DNA from: Leptospira sp.
GTDB taxonomy: Bacteria > Spirochaetota > Leptospiria > Leptospirales > Leptospiraceae
Reading direction: 5' to 3'
Length of the DNA: 64,000 nt
Assembly (NCBI GenBank): GCA_027531445.1
Contig: JAPZRK010000041.1
Span: forward strand, 1-64,000
Position 1 is the stretch's first letter. Each line of letters starts with the position of its first letter. Both the position numbers and the translations under genes were made by a program. The notes beneath the pieces were generated by a model, which was not told where the DNA came from, made no database searches, and saw only the letters and a program-made list of their open reading frames with translations. Below, in pieces: positions 8,764 to 17,946 of the stretch.

Positions 8764-11700
8764 ATGGAAGATTTTACTCACCTTCACTTACATACCACCT
8801 ACTCCATGTTGGATGGGGCTATACGCATCCCAGAACTCATGAAAAAAGTGAAAGAGCTTGGAATGAGTTCCGTAGCCATCACCGATCATGGTAATATGTA
8901 TGGTGCGATCGAGTTTTATAAAGAAGCGGTCAAACATGAAGTAAAGCCTATTATAGGTTGCGAATTTTATGTGACACCCTCTCGATCTGCCGAAACTGAA
9001 TTAGATGAGATAGCGGACGGTGGAGCCTATCATATCATATTACTTTGTAAAAACGAAGTAGGTTATAAAAATATGATTCGGCTTGCCAGTCGATCATTTA
9101 CCGAAGGATTTTATCGCAAACCTCGCATCGACTATGATTTGTTAGAGAAACATAGCGACGGTCTTGTCTGTTTGACTGCGTGTCTTGCAGGCGAAGTGAA
9201 TCGTAAGATATTGGAAGGCAAAGAAGACAAAGCTTTCGCCCTAGCAGGAAAACTTCACGAAATCTTTCGTAAGGAAGATTTTTATCTCGAGATTCAAGAT
9301 CATGGGATTCCCGAACAAAGAACTGTCGCTGAAGCAGTTATAGGTTTTTCAAAACGCACTGGTATCCCACTCGTATTAACGAATGATTCACATTTTTTAA
9401 CAAAAGATGATAGGGAAGCGCAAGACATTCTCTTAAGAATCGGTATGCGAAAGAATATCGACGATGAGATGCGTTTTGGATTCAATCAGAATTTTTATGT
9501 AAAGAGTCCTCAAGAAATGTTTCGTTTGTTTCCAGAGCACGAAGCGGCCTTTTACAATACACTAACGATTCGAGATAAATGTTCGCTTAACTTTCAATTT
9601 GGAAATCCACTTCTTCCACCTTTTGATGTTCCAGCAGGTTTTGATACAGATAGTTTTTTGGAAAAACTTGTATGGGATGGGATCAAAGAAAAGTATCCCG
9701 ATATCACCCCTGTCATTAAGGAACGTATCGATTTTGAAATGCAAACGATACGTAATATGCATTTTGCAGGATATTTTCTAATCGTTCAAGATTATATCAA
9801 TTTTGCAAGAAACTCTGGTATACCTGTTGGACCCGGACGAGGTTCTGCGGCGGGCAGCATTATTGCTTACGCATTAGGAATTACTAATGTAGATCCTATC
9901 CGTTATAATTTACTTTTTGAAAGATTTTTAAACCCAGACAGAAAGGACATGCCAGATATCGATACTGATTTTTGTGTCGAACGAAGGGAAGAAGTCATCA
10001 ATTACATCAAACAAAAGTACGGCGAAAATCGGGTTGGTCAGATTATTACGTTTGGCTCGTTAGCCGCAAAAGCTGCAATTAAAGACGTTGCTCGTGTTTT
10101 TAATGTTCCATTTTCTGAAGTCAACGAGATGAGTAAGCTTTTCCCCAAGAAACTAGGGATTACCATTCAAGAAGCGATAGATACCTCGAAAGATTTAAAA
10201 GATTTGAGCGAAAAAACAGAGCTCAACAAAAAAGTTTTCGCAATTGCCCAAAAATTAGAAGGAAACTACCGTCAGGTGGGCAGGCATGCCGCAGGTGTAG
10301 TCATTGCGCCAACAGCGTTGGAAGATATAGTTCCTCTTTCAACGGTTAGCGAAGCAGGCAAAGAAGGAAGATCAATCGTAACACAATTTGACAAAAATAT
10401 GTCAGAGCAGGTGGGACTGATCAAAATGGATATTTTAGGTTTAAAAAACTTAACTACGATCCAACATGCGGTGCAGCTCATCAAAAAACGACATGGTATT
10501 TTGTTGGATTTAGATAAAATTCCACTCGATGATCACAATACATTCAGTTTGTTACGTAAGGCAAACGTACTTGGAATATTCCAGTTGGATTCTTCGACGG
10601 GTATTCGAGATCTATTTGCTAAAGCTCAAGTTCATAAATTTGAAGAGATTGCCGCTTTACTTGCGTTATATCGACCGGGCCCAATGGGCTCTGGAATGTT
10701 AGAGGATTATTTAGATCGAAAGAGCGGTAAAAAGAAGGTAATTTTTCCTCATGAAAGTTTGGCGCAAGTACTTGCTGAAACTTACGGTGTGATCGTATAC
10801 CAAGAGCAAGTGATGGGTATCTCACGGATAATGGGTGGCTTTTCCGTAGGTGACTCCGACGTTCTCCGTAAGGCGATGGCAAAAAAAGACAAATCAAAGC
10901 TACCTGCTCTGAAAGAAAAATTTGTAAAAGGCGCGATACAAAACAAAATCAATGAAAAGTTAGCGATCGAACTTTTTGAGACATTGGAAAAATTTGGAGA
11001 ATATGGATTTAACAAATCACACTCGGTAGCTTACGCCTTTGTCACGTATCAAACTGCTTATCTAAAAGCCAATTATGCCATAGAATACCTAACTGCACTT
11101 CTCTCTGGTGATCATTCTAAGATTACCGATGTTGTAAAATATATCAACAATGCTAAGGAGATGGGCATTCGAATTTTAGGACCCGATTTGTGTGAATCTG
11201 GATTGTCGTTCGAGATTACAGATGACAAGACCATTCGATTTGGTTTGTCATCGTTGAAAGGTGTGGGAGAACTTGCCGCCGAAAACATCCTGGCCAATAG
11301 AAAAAAGTTAGGCGAATATAAGAAAATTGAAGATATCGCTCAACATCTAGATACACGACTTGCAAATAAAAAAGTCATGGAAGCACTTGCCCAAGGTGGA
11401 GCGTTTGATTCCTTCGGCTTTACGCGCAAAACTATTTTTGAATCAACAGATTCAATTTTATCCTATGCCCAAAAAAAGCAATCGGAAGAAAAAGAAGGCC
11501 AGTTTTCATTATTTGGAGGATCAACAGGAGTTGATGATGGTTATGCGCTCAATCTTCCAAAAGATGGAATCGAATGGGACTTTGACGAATTATTAAAAAA
11601 AGAAAAAGAAATAACAGGCCTTTACCTTTCGGGCCATCCATTAGACAAATATACCGACCAGCTTCGCTCCCTCAAACCCATTCTTATTGAAAATTTGGAA

Positions 11701-12264
11701 GATGTTCGTCCAAAGTCAAAAGTAGAAATTGCTGGTGTTCTTTCCAAAAAGCAAATCAAACTTACCAAAAAGAAAGAAGAGTTTATAAATTTTGTAATTG
11801 AGGATCAAACGGGAGAAATTGAATGTGTCGCCTTTCCAAGAACGTATGGAGATTTTAAACCGTTATTTTTGGATGATAAAACTTTGTTTATCAAAGGAAT
11901 TTTAGAGCGAGTTGACATCGAAGAATCCGAGTTAAAAGGCCAAATCATTGTTAATCACGTTGAGGAGCTCAATAAAATAACCATTGAAAAGAAAATGGAA
12001 AAATCTCTTCACCTAACGATTGATATGAACGAAGACAAAAATCGAGAGATTATTTTAAAATTGCAGGATATCTTTTCTGTTCATAGGGGAAGTTCATCGG
12101 TTTTTTTCCATCTTTTGGGAATGCCGGAAGGTAAAAAAGTAATTCGTGCACATGATCATTTTTCGATTGAGATAACGAGTGACCTCATGATGATGTTATC
12201 TGAAATCCTCGGAAAAGGTACCGTGAGATATACAATCGGTGAAGAAGTACGCGTATTCGGTTAG
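8764..12264 (+). CDS. dnaE: DNA polymerase III subunit alpha
   Basis: 1166 residues, standard DnaE1 size; the replicative polymerase. The N-terminal PHP domain starts FTHLHLHTTYSMLDGA and contains AITDHGNMYGA. The polymerase core has GPGRGSAAGSIIAYALG and the catalytic PDIDTDF, with YGVIVYQEQVMG and EYGFNKSHSVAYA further on. Helix-hairpin-helix and OB-fold segments follow (KVEIAGVLSKKQIKLTKK, about residues 990-1060). It lacks the polC-type exonuclease insertion. It starts 4 nt after gatB. Confidence 0.97.
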   Translation: MEDFTHLHLHTTYSMLDGAIRIPELMKKVKELGMSSVAITDHGNMYGAIEFYKEAVKHEVKPIIGCEFYVTPSRSAETELDEIADGGAYHIILLCKNEVGYKNMIRLASRSFTEGFYRKPRIDYDLLEKHSDGLVCLTACLAGEVNRKILEGKEDKAFALAGKLHEIFRKEDFYLEIQDHGIPEQRTVAEAVIGFSKRTGIPLVLTNDSHFLTKDDREAQDILLRIGMRKNIDDEMRFGFNQNFYVKSPQEMFRLFPEHEAAFYNTLTIRDKCSLNFQFGNPLLPPFDVPAGFDTDSFLEKLVWDGIKEKYPDITPVIKERIDFEMQTIRNMHFAGYFLIVQDYINFARNSGIPVGPGRGSAAGSIIAYALGITNVDPIRYNLLFERFLNPDRKDMPDIDTDFCVERREEVINYIKQKYGENRVGQIITFGSLAAKAAIKDVARVFNVPFSEVNEMSKLFPKKLGITIQEAIDTSKDLKDLSEKTELNKKVFAIAQKLEGNYRQVGRHAAGVVIAPTALEDIVPLSTVSEAGKEGRSIVTQFDKNMSEQVGLIKMDILGLKNLTTIQHAVQLIKKRHGILLDLDKIPLDDHNTFSLLRKANVLGIFQLDSSTGIRDLFAKAQVHKFEEIAALLALYRPGPMGSGMLEDYLDRKSGKKKVIFPHESLAQVLAETYGVIVYQEQVMGISRIMGGFSVGDSDVLRKAMAKKDKSKLPALKEKFVKGAIQNKINEKLAIELFETLEKFGEYGFNKSHSVAYAFVTYQTAYLKANYAIEYLTALLSGDHSKITDVVKYINNAKEMGIRILGPDLCESGLSFEITDDKTIRFGLSSLKGVGELAAENILANRKKLGEYKKIEDIAQHLDTRLANKKVMEALAQGGAFDSFGFTRKTIFESTDSILSYAQKKQSEEKEGQFSLFGGSTGVDDGYALNLPKDGIEWDFDELLKKEKEITGLYLSGHPLDKYTDQLRSLKPILIENLEDVRPKSKVEIAGVLSKKQIKLTKKKEEFINFVIEDQTGEIECVAFPRTYGDFKPLFLDDKTLFIKGILERVDIEESELKGQIIVNHVEELNKITIEKKMEKSLHLTIDMNEDKNREIILKLQDIFSVHRGSSSVFFHLLGMPEGKKVIRAHDHFSIEITSDLMMMLSEILGKGTVRYTIGEEVRVFG

Positions 12265-12270
12265 AATAGC

Positions 12271-13218
12271 CTAGTTCCCTGAACTAATCCTAGTTACATT
12301 TACACTGAAAGTTCTTTCAGAGTTCTGACCATTAAAATCACTCGCCTTAACCTTGATTAAGTTTTCCCCTGTTTTCAAATTTACCAAACCAACTAGGTAG
12401 CGATCCTTAAAAAATAGATCATCGAAAGTATATCCATTATGGGTTTTCCATTTTCCTTTATCAAAGATGATAGAATCAAAATTGGTTTTCTTTTGGGGCT
12501 CACCATTGAAAATAAACTCTACCTCTCTTATTCCTCGCCTTTGGCTATTTTTCATACCGCCATCGAATATGCTGACAGTTAGAGGAAAAGCTTTTGAAAC
12601 ATTGATATTGTCTCCATCATTGATATTTGTAAAAGTTTCACCAACATGGATAAACAAATTTGCAATTTGAGGAGACATGATGTCTTCAATTTTTGGAAGG
12701 TGGGAAAGCGGATCGAGAAGCGTTTTTCCATAATCCTTTCCCAAAACAAAGTGTAAGTGCCCACCACTCGAGTGTCCTGTATTGCCTGAAAGACCAATAG
12801 GATCTCCAGTTTTTAATGTTTGTTTTGTTCGAATATTCTCATGTCTTGATCCAGCTAAATGGTAATATCCGCTTATATAACCGTTGTCGTGGGCGATCCA
12901 TACAATGTTGCCCGATCCACGTTCATCTTCAAACGGATTGTCCTCAGAATACCGTGAATAAAGGACATAACCGTCTGCCATAGTATGAACAGGTTGTAAA
13001 ACGGAGGATATATCCAATCCATTATGGAAATGATCTTTTCGTGACTCCCCGAATGTGCTCGTAATGAGGCCTGAAAGTTCCAATCCTTGGATAGGCCACT
13101 GAAAGTTAGGTTTTGAAGCCTGAGACAAAAGGGAACGGTCTTTAAAAAAAACGGAAATGAGAGTAAAAAATAAAAGAAAACTTGCCAAGCCTATTAGATT
13201 TCGAACAATACTTTTCAT
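12271..13218 (-). CDS. M23 (LytM-type) peptidoglycan metallopeptidase
   Basis: 315 residues from the ATG at 13218. The N-terminus (KSIVRNLIGLASFLLFFTLI) is a signal or membrane anchor, so the protein acts in the periplasm. The catalytic domain (about 50-190) has the Zn ligands of family M23: H-N-G-L-D in FHNGLDISS and H-L-H in GGHLHFVLG. These enzymes cut peptide cross-links of peptidoglycan. The C-terminal 130 residues form a beta-rich domain with GENLIKVKASDFNGQNS, resembling an Ig-like or PKD module. The longest open frame extends 21 codons further upstream and into the divergent sigma-factor gene, but that part carries no signal sequence, so the internal ATG is preferred. Confidence 0.85.
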   Translation of the reverse strand: MKSIVRNLIGLASFLLFFTLISVFFKDRSLLSQASKPNFQWPIQGLELSGLITSTFGESRKDHFHNGLDISSVLQPVHTMADGYVLYSRYSEDNPFEDERGSGNIVWIAHDNGYISGYYHLAGSRHENIRTKQTLKTGDPIGLSGNTGHSSGGHLHFVLGKDYGKTLLDPLSHLPKIEDIMSPQIANLFIHVGETFTNINDGDNINVSKAFPLTVSIFDGGMKNSQRRGIREVEFIFNGEPQKKTNFDSIIFDKGKWKTHNGYTFDDLFFKDRYLVGLVNLKTGENLIKVKASDFNGQNSERTFSVNVTRISSGN

Positions 13219-13263
13219 ATTTATGAAAAGTATTTCTTTCGGTTCTATACGGGAAAGTAGATA

Positions 13264-14181
13264 ATGTCCCTCACAACTCACTCCAACGAAGAAATTCTCG
13301 GACTCATAGAGCTATGCGGAAAGGGGGATGCAGATTCTCTACGCCAGTTTTTCGACTTATACTCCAAAGATATCTATAATTTTCCGATTCGCGTTTTCCA
13401 CCTGACCGAAGATGATGCTTCTGATTATTTTATCTATGCCTTCGAAAGACTCAAATCCGGAAAAAGATTCAATAGTTTCGTTGGAAAATCAAGCTTCAAA
13501 ACTTGGTTTTATTCAGTTCTCAGAAATCTTTTGATCGATTGGCAGAGAACAAAAAGAGAGCTCAAAGTCCAGACGATACATAAAATCAATAAAGAAGGAA
13601 TAGAATATAGTACGATCGAAGATGAACCAGATCGAAAGCCAGAAGCCCTTTCTAAGGCGGAGGATGAGTCTCTAAAATTTAACTCTGTCCTTCGAGATAT
13701 AAAATTAGAAAATAGAGTCGTTTTTAAGTTATCCTTTATCTATTATTTGCATCTAGATCCTGAAGAGATACTATATATCGCAAGCAGGAACAACTGCTCA
13801 ATTGAAGACGTAAAAATAATGATTTTAGAACTGCGAGAGGGATTGAGCGGAAAAGAGGAAGACAATCTCAAAATGGAAGATAAGATTACATCTCTATATT
13901 TGAATATTCTGGATTTAAAAGAACAAAAAAAACTGAAGGCGAAAGAAGATAGTATTGAAGCAGTTTACTTAAGGGAACGGCTAGATCAGTCTTTGACGAA
14001 AAAATACGACCAAAGAAAACGGCTGATCGACAAAAAGAATAAAGGTCTTCTCCTTGTTCGCACACCCTACCGAGAAATCTCTCGAATCCTCAAGGTTTCG
14101 GAAGGTGGTGTTAGCGTTACCCTCCTTCGAGTTATGGAAAAAATTCAGAAAAAATTTGAATATATGACGGCTGAAGAGTAA
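13264..14181 (+). CDS. Unusual ECF-like sigma factor
   Basis: 305 residues, about 100 more than a typical ECF sigma. Region 2 (about 24-100) is recognisable: LRQFFDLYSKDIYNF, then a helix with SFKTWFYSVLRNLLIDWQR, matching the promoter -10 contact helix of sigma2. The C-terminal 40 residues (RTPYREISRILKVSEGGVSV) form a helix-turn-helix as in sigma4. Between them (about 140-200) is a second helical block, LDPEEILYIASRNNCSIEDV, that also looks HTH-like, followed by a charged linker. It is the first gene of a four-gene cassette with a Cys-rich protein and a CHAT protease; GGGAAAG lies upstream of the ATG. It diverges from the M23 peptidase. Confidence 0.78.
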   Translation: MSLTTHSNEEILGLIELCGKGDADSLRQFFDLYSKDIYNFPIRVFHLTEDDASDYFIYAFERLKSGKRFNSFVGKSSFKTWFYSVLRNLLIDWQRTKRELKVQTIHKINKEGIEYSTIEDEPDRKPEALSKAEDESLKFNSVLRDIKLENRVVFKLSFIYYLHLDPEEILYIASRNNCSIEDVKIMILELREGLSGKEEDNLKMEDKITSLYLNILDLKEQKKLKAKEDSIEAVYLRERLDQSLTKKYDQRKRLIDKKNKGLLLVRTPYREISRILKVSEGGVSVTLLRVMEKIQKKFEYMTAEE

Positions 14182-14220
14182 TTTTTTTCGTCTCTTAGAA
14201 GAGAAGGGAGTGTGCATTCG

Positions 14221-14958
14221 ATGAAACAAGTGGAATCTTGCGGATCAGATTGTTCAAAAAGTTTGATCAGACAGCAGTTTGCCGAGGGCAAAGAAATAGA
14301 CACCGCATTATTACTCTCTTGCGATGCTTGCTTTCAAGAATATGTCACATGTGAGGAAGCTGTGATATCCTTACTTCCAGAATTTGGAATGGTTCTAGAG
14401 GCACATGAAGATCCGTTTCCTTCTTTTTATGAAGCCCTAGATTTAGCCAAGGCTGAGTCTGCTTTGGAAGGTGGTGGATACGAGCTACCAGGTTTCCTAA
14501 AAGCCTACACCGAAGCGAACCTTTCCTTACCAGAAAAAAAGGATCAGCTACTCATCCGACTTACGAATCAAGGTATGCAAGTCATACAATCCTTCTTAGA
14601 AACTGTCAAACTGACAGAAGCATTTACCGTGATGCCTTCGTATCGATCGCCAGAAACGGACATTTCTGGAAATGCATCCGTCATTTTTCAGGAAACTGTT
14701 TCCGAAGACCAAACCTTTTACTATCAAATTGTAAAGGAAACAACAGAAGAAGTTTACCTCAGCGTAAAAGCGGAATCAAGAATCCCTGGATTCTTCCATC
14801 AAGTCAATTTACGGAAGGATGGTAGATTCATTCTTTCGAACAAGATTGGACTGGATGGCATGGCTAGTTTTTCAAACTTAAAGGCTGGAAATTATACCAT
14901 TGAATTCCAAGGTGAGAACCATCCAAAATCATTTGACTTATCCATTCTAGTAGGTTAA
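14221..14958 (+). CDS. Cys-rich protein, putative soluble anti-sigma factor
   Basis: 245 residues from the ATG at 14221, which has GGGAG 10 nt upstream; the in-frame GTG 9 nt earlier is too close to that site. The N-terminal 45 residues hold Cys7, Cys11, Cys34, Cys37 and Cys44. The C34-D-A-C37 pair sits where zinc-finger anti-sigma factors (zf-HC2) have CxxC, but the usual His four residues before it is Leu. There is no transmembrane helix, so the protein would be cytoplasmic. Residues about 155-245 look like a beta-sandwich (a short Ig-like or carboxypeptidase-regulatory fold: LKAGNYTIEFQGEN). Its place directly after the sigma gene and before a CHAT protease suggests a sigma inhibitor and possible protease substrate; this is inference. 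Confidence 0.6.
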   Translation: MKQVESCGSDCSKSLIRQQFAEGKEIDTALLLSCDACFQEYVTCEEAVISLLPEFGMVLEAHEDPFPSFYEALDLAKAESALEGGGYELPGFLKAYTEANLSLPEKKDQLLIRLTNQGMQVIQSFLETVKLTEAFTVMPSYRSPETDISGNASVIFQETVSEDQTFYYQIVKETTEEVYLSVKAESRIPGFFHQVNLRKDGRFILSNKIGLDGMASFSNLKAGNYTIEFQGENHPKSFDLSILVG

Positions 14959-14968
14959 TCTTTAGTGG

Positions 14969-16786
14969 ATGCTTTCACTAATCATCGACAGAGTTGGTAA
15001 TGTAAATATATTTAACCTTCTTGAGGGAAATATCCCCGGTGAGGAGTCGCACCTTCAGTCAACGATTGATGACGACTTGATTCTAGAATACATTAGCGAA
15101 GTGGAAAGGCTCGTACGTGTCTCCCAAGCACTTTTGAATCATACAAACACGATTGTTAATGCTGATGTTCTTCAGGATTTGCGCGTCTTAGGTGAAACAT
15201 TTTATAAGCAGTTTTTCCCCGATCAAATCATCTCAAAACTTAAAACTACCCACAAAAAGAGTATCCATTTTAATATTGATCCGCAGCTCGCGCTCATCCC
15301 GTGGGAGTTACTCCACGACGGAAATTCTTTTCTGTCAGATCATTTTCGGATTGGAAAAACCATTCGCGGTGGAGTTCACCGCTCACCTCATCGGCCAAAT
15401 GAAAAGATCAGAATGCTGATCATAGCAGATCCGACAGAAGACTTAAAAGGTGCGCAAAAAGAAGGAGAAACTCTTTTTTCTATTTTGAGTCAAAAAGTAT
15501 CGTCGCAATTATTAGAATTGGAATTCATAGGTGGCAAACAGGTCACCAAACTAAAGTTACTTTCTCTTATCAAAGACAAACATATCATTCATTATTCAGG
15601 ACATTTACATTTTTCAGAAGATTCTCTTGAGAATGGCTGGTTGCTTTCAGATAACAAAATTTTAAAGGCAAGGGAAATAAAATCCTCAGGCATTGATACA
15701 GATCTTGTATTTTCAAATTCTTGTATGTCTGCAAAATCGGCAGGCAAGTCGATTAGCACCAATATCTTGAACCAATATGCAGGTGCGTTTCTTACCGCAG
15801 GTATAAAAACTTTTATTGGAACAAACTGGGAAATTTTGGATAACGAACGAACGATTGATTTCACAATCCGGTTTTATACATCTCTTTTTACTCAGAAAAC
15901 AGTCGGAGAATCCTTATTCTTTGCAAAAGAATTTGCCAGAAGAAAGTATGATTCCAATGACCTAACATGGGCTAATTATTCTTTGTTTGGAAACCCGGAC
16001 TTTTCACTTGTTTCCCAAGAAAAATCAATTTTACCATCCCAAAGATTGCTCAACTCAAGTTTTATTTGTGAGTATTATCCATCACCAATCGCTACCGCTT
16101 ACCAAAAATTCATTACCAAACAAACTATGGGTGCATCTCAAGAAGAATTATTGCGCCAGGCGGTGACGGTCTTTGAGTCAATTAGTCAAGTGGTTGGAAT
16201 GATCGTTTTCAGTGATCATCGTTTTCATTCTATGAACAAAGCGATTCCAAATAATCCGGATGACTCCCTTGTGATTCGTAAGTGGTGGGAACTTATTTAT
16301 ATTTGTCTCTGGGATTTTCAAAAATTAAAGATAGCTACTCTCCTTGATTCCATAAGTGATAAATTAAACCTTCAAAAAGAGACAATCTTTAAAATCATCA
16401 ACTGGTTAGAGACCTGGGAAGAACTGAGTCCATCAAAAGAAGAGTGCGAATCTTATCTAATCGTATTTCAATTTTTTCTAGATAGTCTGCTCTTGGAGTT
16501 GAGCGAGTTAGAATTGGTGAGTATCCTCCTTGTCTCTGAGAATCAAAGCTCCCATTTTACGTTTCGAGGCATAAGACCCAATTACAATTTGATTGACCAG
16601 TCAACTAACCGAGATAAAACAAAAGATTTACTTTCCTCATACAAAGGGTCACTTGTTTTATACCATGAAAAGAAAAGAACTGTTATTCCATATCTAACTT
16701 ACTTTAAAGAAAAGAAAGACTCTGGCGATTTAGAGTTGGTTTTTAGTGGATTGAAGCTAACCAACTTGGAGAAAAACGTCGTTTGA
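14969..16786 (+). CDS. CHAT-domain caspase-like protease
   Basis: 605 residues. A CHAT (caspase-HetF-associated with TPRs) domain spans about 95-355. It starts with LIPWELLHDG and contains the putative catalytic His212 in HYSGH and Cys252 in SNSCMSAKSAG. It closes with the family-typical WANYSLFGNPDFSLV. The first 90 residues are helical and have no clear TPR. Residues about 370-605 are a large alpha-helical C-terminal region with no recognised domain, which could be a sensor or partner-binding part. CHAT proteases are known as separase/gingipain-like peptidases in bacterial regulated proteolysis and cell-death or immunity systems. The gene lies 10 nt after the Cys-rich protein and its stop overlaps the next start (TTGA). 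Confidence 0.85.
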   Translation: MLSLIIDRVGNVNIFNLLEGNIPGEESHLQSTIDDDLILEYISEVERLVRVSQALLNHTNTIVNADVLQDLRVLGETFYKQFFPDQIISKLKTTHKKSIHFNIDPQLALIPWELLHDGNSFLSDHFRIGKTIRGGVHRSPHRPNEKIRMLIIADPTEDLKGAQKEGETLFSILSQKVSSQLLELEFIGGKQVTKLKLLSLIKDKHIIHYSGHLHFSEDSLENGWLLSDNKILKAREIKSSGIDTDLVFSNSCMSAKSAGKSISTNILNQYAGAFLTAGIKTFIGTNWEILDNERTIDFTIRFYTSLFTQKTVGESLFFAKEFARRKYDSNDLTWANYSLFGNPDFSLVSQEKSILPSQRLLNSSFICEYYPSPIATAYQKFITKQTMGASQEELLRQAVTVFESISQVVGMIVFSDHRFHSMNKAIPNNPDDSLVIRKWWELIYICLWDFQKLKIATLLDSISDKLNLQKETIFKIINWLETWEELSPSKEECESYLIVFQFFLDSLLLELSELELVSILLVSENQSSHFTFRGIRPNYNLIDQSTNRDKTKDLLSSYKGSLVLYHEKKRTVIPYLTYFKEKKDSGDLELVFSGLKLTNLEKNVV

Positions 16787-17532
16787 GTTTGTGTCATCCT
16801 TCGGATGGACAAGTTTCGTGCGGAGCTTGCTGTGGTTTGTTCAATTTAAAACTGAAACCAAGAGAATACAAGGATCTTCTCTTAGAAAGGACATTGGAAT
16901 TTAAATCCAAAGTTGACTATAATACGCGCTATACTGTAGCCGCTTACCGACAAAATCGGGAATCCATTGAAGCAAAATACACAAAACAAGATGAAATGAC
17001 TTACAATTGTCCTTATCTAGGTTATGTGGACGATTCAAATTCCAAAATAGGTTGTATGATTCATCCGATATTCACGGGAGATCCAAAAAGTCAGAACTTT
17101 TCGTTTTATGGTACTTCAATTTGTCAAGGATATGATTGCAAGAATAAAGAACACATAGCTTCAAGTTTAATTGAATCTTTGATCTTGAAAGTAGCAAAGA
17201 GTAGCATTGAATTTTCTCATTTAGCATCAGATCATATATTAATTTTTGCACTCGAGAAGTGGCTTAGTTTCAAAGGTTGGAGTATCTCCGAGGGAATTGA
17301 GAAAATGGAATCATTGCTTATAAAAATTTTGCAATTGAGACTTTATGTAGAGGATTCATTCTATCCTACGTCATTTGAAATTCGTTACGAACAATTTTTA
17401 GATGAGTCAGACGTATACAAGTTGATTGAAGATTATGCGTCTATGAATGCGATAGAAAAAGAAGTAGATGAAGTAAAACGGTTAGGCGATGAAATCTTAA
17501 CGGAGATGAAAAATACCCCAGCGAGGATTTGA
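16783..17532 (+). CDS. CxxCC (YkgJ-like) metal-cluster protein
   Basis: 249 residues. The TTG start overlaps the CHAT stop as TTGA, so it is almost certainly translated with it. The Cys arrangement SCGACCG near the N-terminus, NCPYLGYVD...GCMIHP in the middle and SICQGYDC further on matches the YkgJ/UPF0153 pattern of proteins proposed to bind Zn or an iron-sulphur cluster. The C-terminal half is helical and unlike known domains. The last codons run into a tRNA-3'-end-like sequence, so the C-terminal residues TPARI are probably not ancestral. A role as a redox or metal sensor for the cassette is plausible but unproven. Confidence 0.65.
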   Translation: MSLCHPSDGQVSCGACCGLFNLKLKPREYKDLLLERTLEFKSKVDYNTRYTVAAYRQNRESIEAKYTKQDEMTYNCPYLGYVDDSNSKIGCMIHPIFTGDPKSQNFSFYGTSICQGYDCKNKEHIASSLIESLILKVAKSSIEFSHLASDHILIFALEKWLSFKGWSISEGIEKMESLLIKILQLRLYVEDSFYPTSFEIRYEQFLDESDVYKLIEDYASMNAIEKEVDEVKRLGDEILTEMKNTPARI

Positions 17533-17540
17533 ACCCACGC
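17514..17540 (-). other. tRNA 3'-end-like fragment (possible attachment-site relic)
   Basis: On the minus strand this reads as a T-loop (GGTTCAAATCC) followed by an acceptor-like GCTGGGG. No matching 5' acceptor, D-arm or anticodon arm is found within 80 nt, and the T-stem has mismatches, so it is not an intact tRNA gene. It overlaps the end of the preceding CDS. Confidence 0.4.
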
Positions 17541-17568
17541 CAAGGTGCATACTAGTATTGGTAACTTA

Positions 17569-17832
17569 TTATTTTGAAGTTACAGAAGATACTTTTTGTT
17601 TTGCTTCTTCTACAGTTGAATTTACTTTTCCTGCAAGAGCTTCTAATTGAGTGATGCCTTCTTGAAGGTATTTTCTCAAAGTTACAGAAGTTTCGCTTTG
17701 GTCTTGTGCACCTTTTGCAGCTAGTGTTTGAAATTCAGCGTTCAATTTTGTGAAGGCTGCTTCAGTTTCAGTTTTTACAGTAGTTACTGCGCCTAAGATA
17801 AAGTTTAATCCGTCTTTAACAACTTGTTCCAT
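17569..17832 (-). CDS. Phasin-like small helical protein
   Basis: 87 residues from the ATG at 17832, which has GAGGAAC at good spacing; the longer frame has no such site. The protein is entirely alpha-helical and amphipathic (MEQVVKDGLNFILGAV, then LRKYLQEGITQLEALAGKV) with few hydrophobic clusters, typical of the phasin family and its small relatives. Phasins coat polyhydroxyalkanoate granules, and similar short proteins are also found in species without granules, where they may act as stress-related or chaperone-like factors. Pha genes are not present in the window, so the function is open. Confidence 0.6.
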   Translation of the reverse strand: MEQVVKDGLNFILGAVTTVKTETEAAFTKLNAEFQTLAAKGAQDQSETSVTLRKYLQEGITQLEALAGKVNSTVEEAKQKVSSVTSK

Positions 17833-17946
17833 TTTCGGTTCCTCGTTTTTGTGATTGTGCATTGCACTATTCCTTTTTGTGCGGTGCACCTAAGATGTCA
17901 ACTTTTTTTTATGTTTTTTCGCCTGAGTTTAGAAAAAAAATGACTT

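Noticed and set aside
13219..13281. 21-residue N-terminal extension of the M23 peptidase
   Set aside because: The extension has no signal-peptide character and overlaps the sigma factor start; the ATG at 13218 begins directly at the signal sequence.
17505..17600. Complete tRNA gene
   Set aside because: Only the T-loop and acceptor-like end are found; no 5' acceptor strand or anticodon arm pairs with it.
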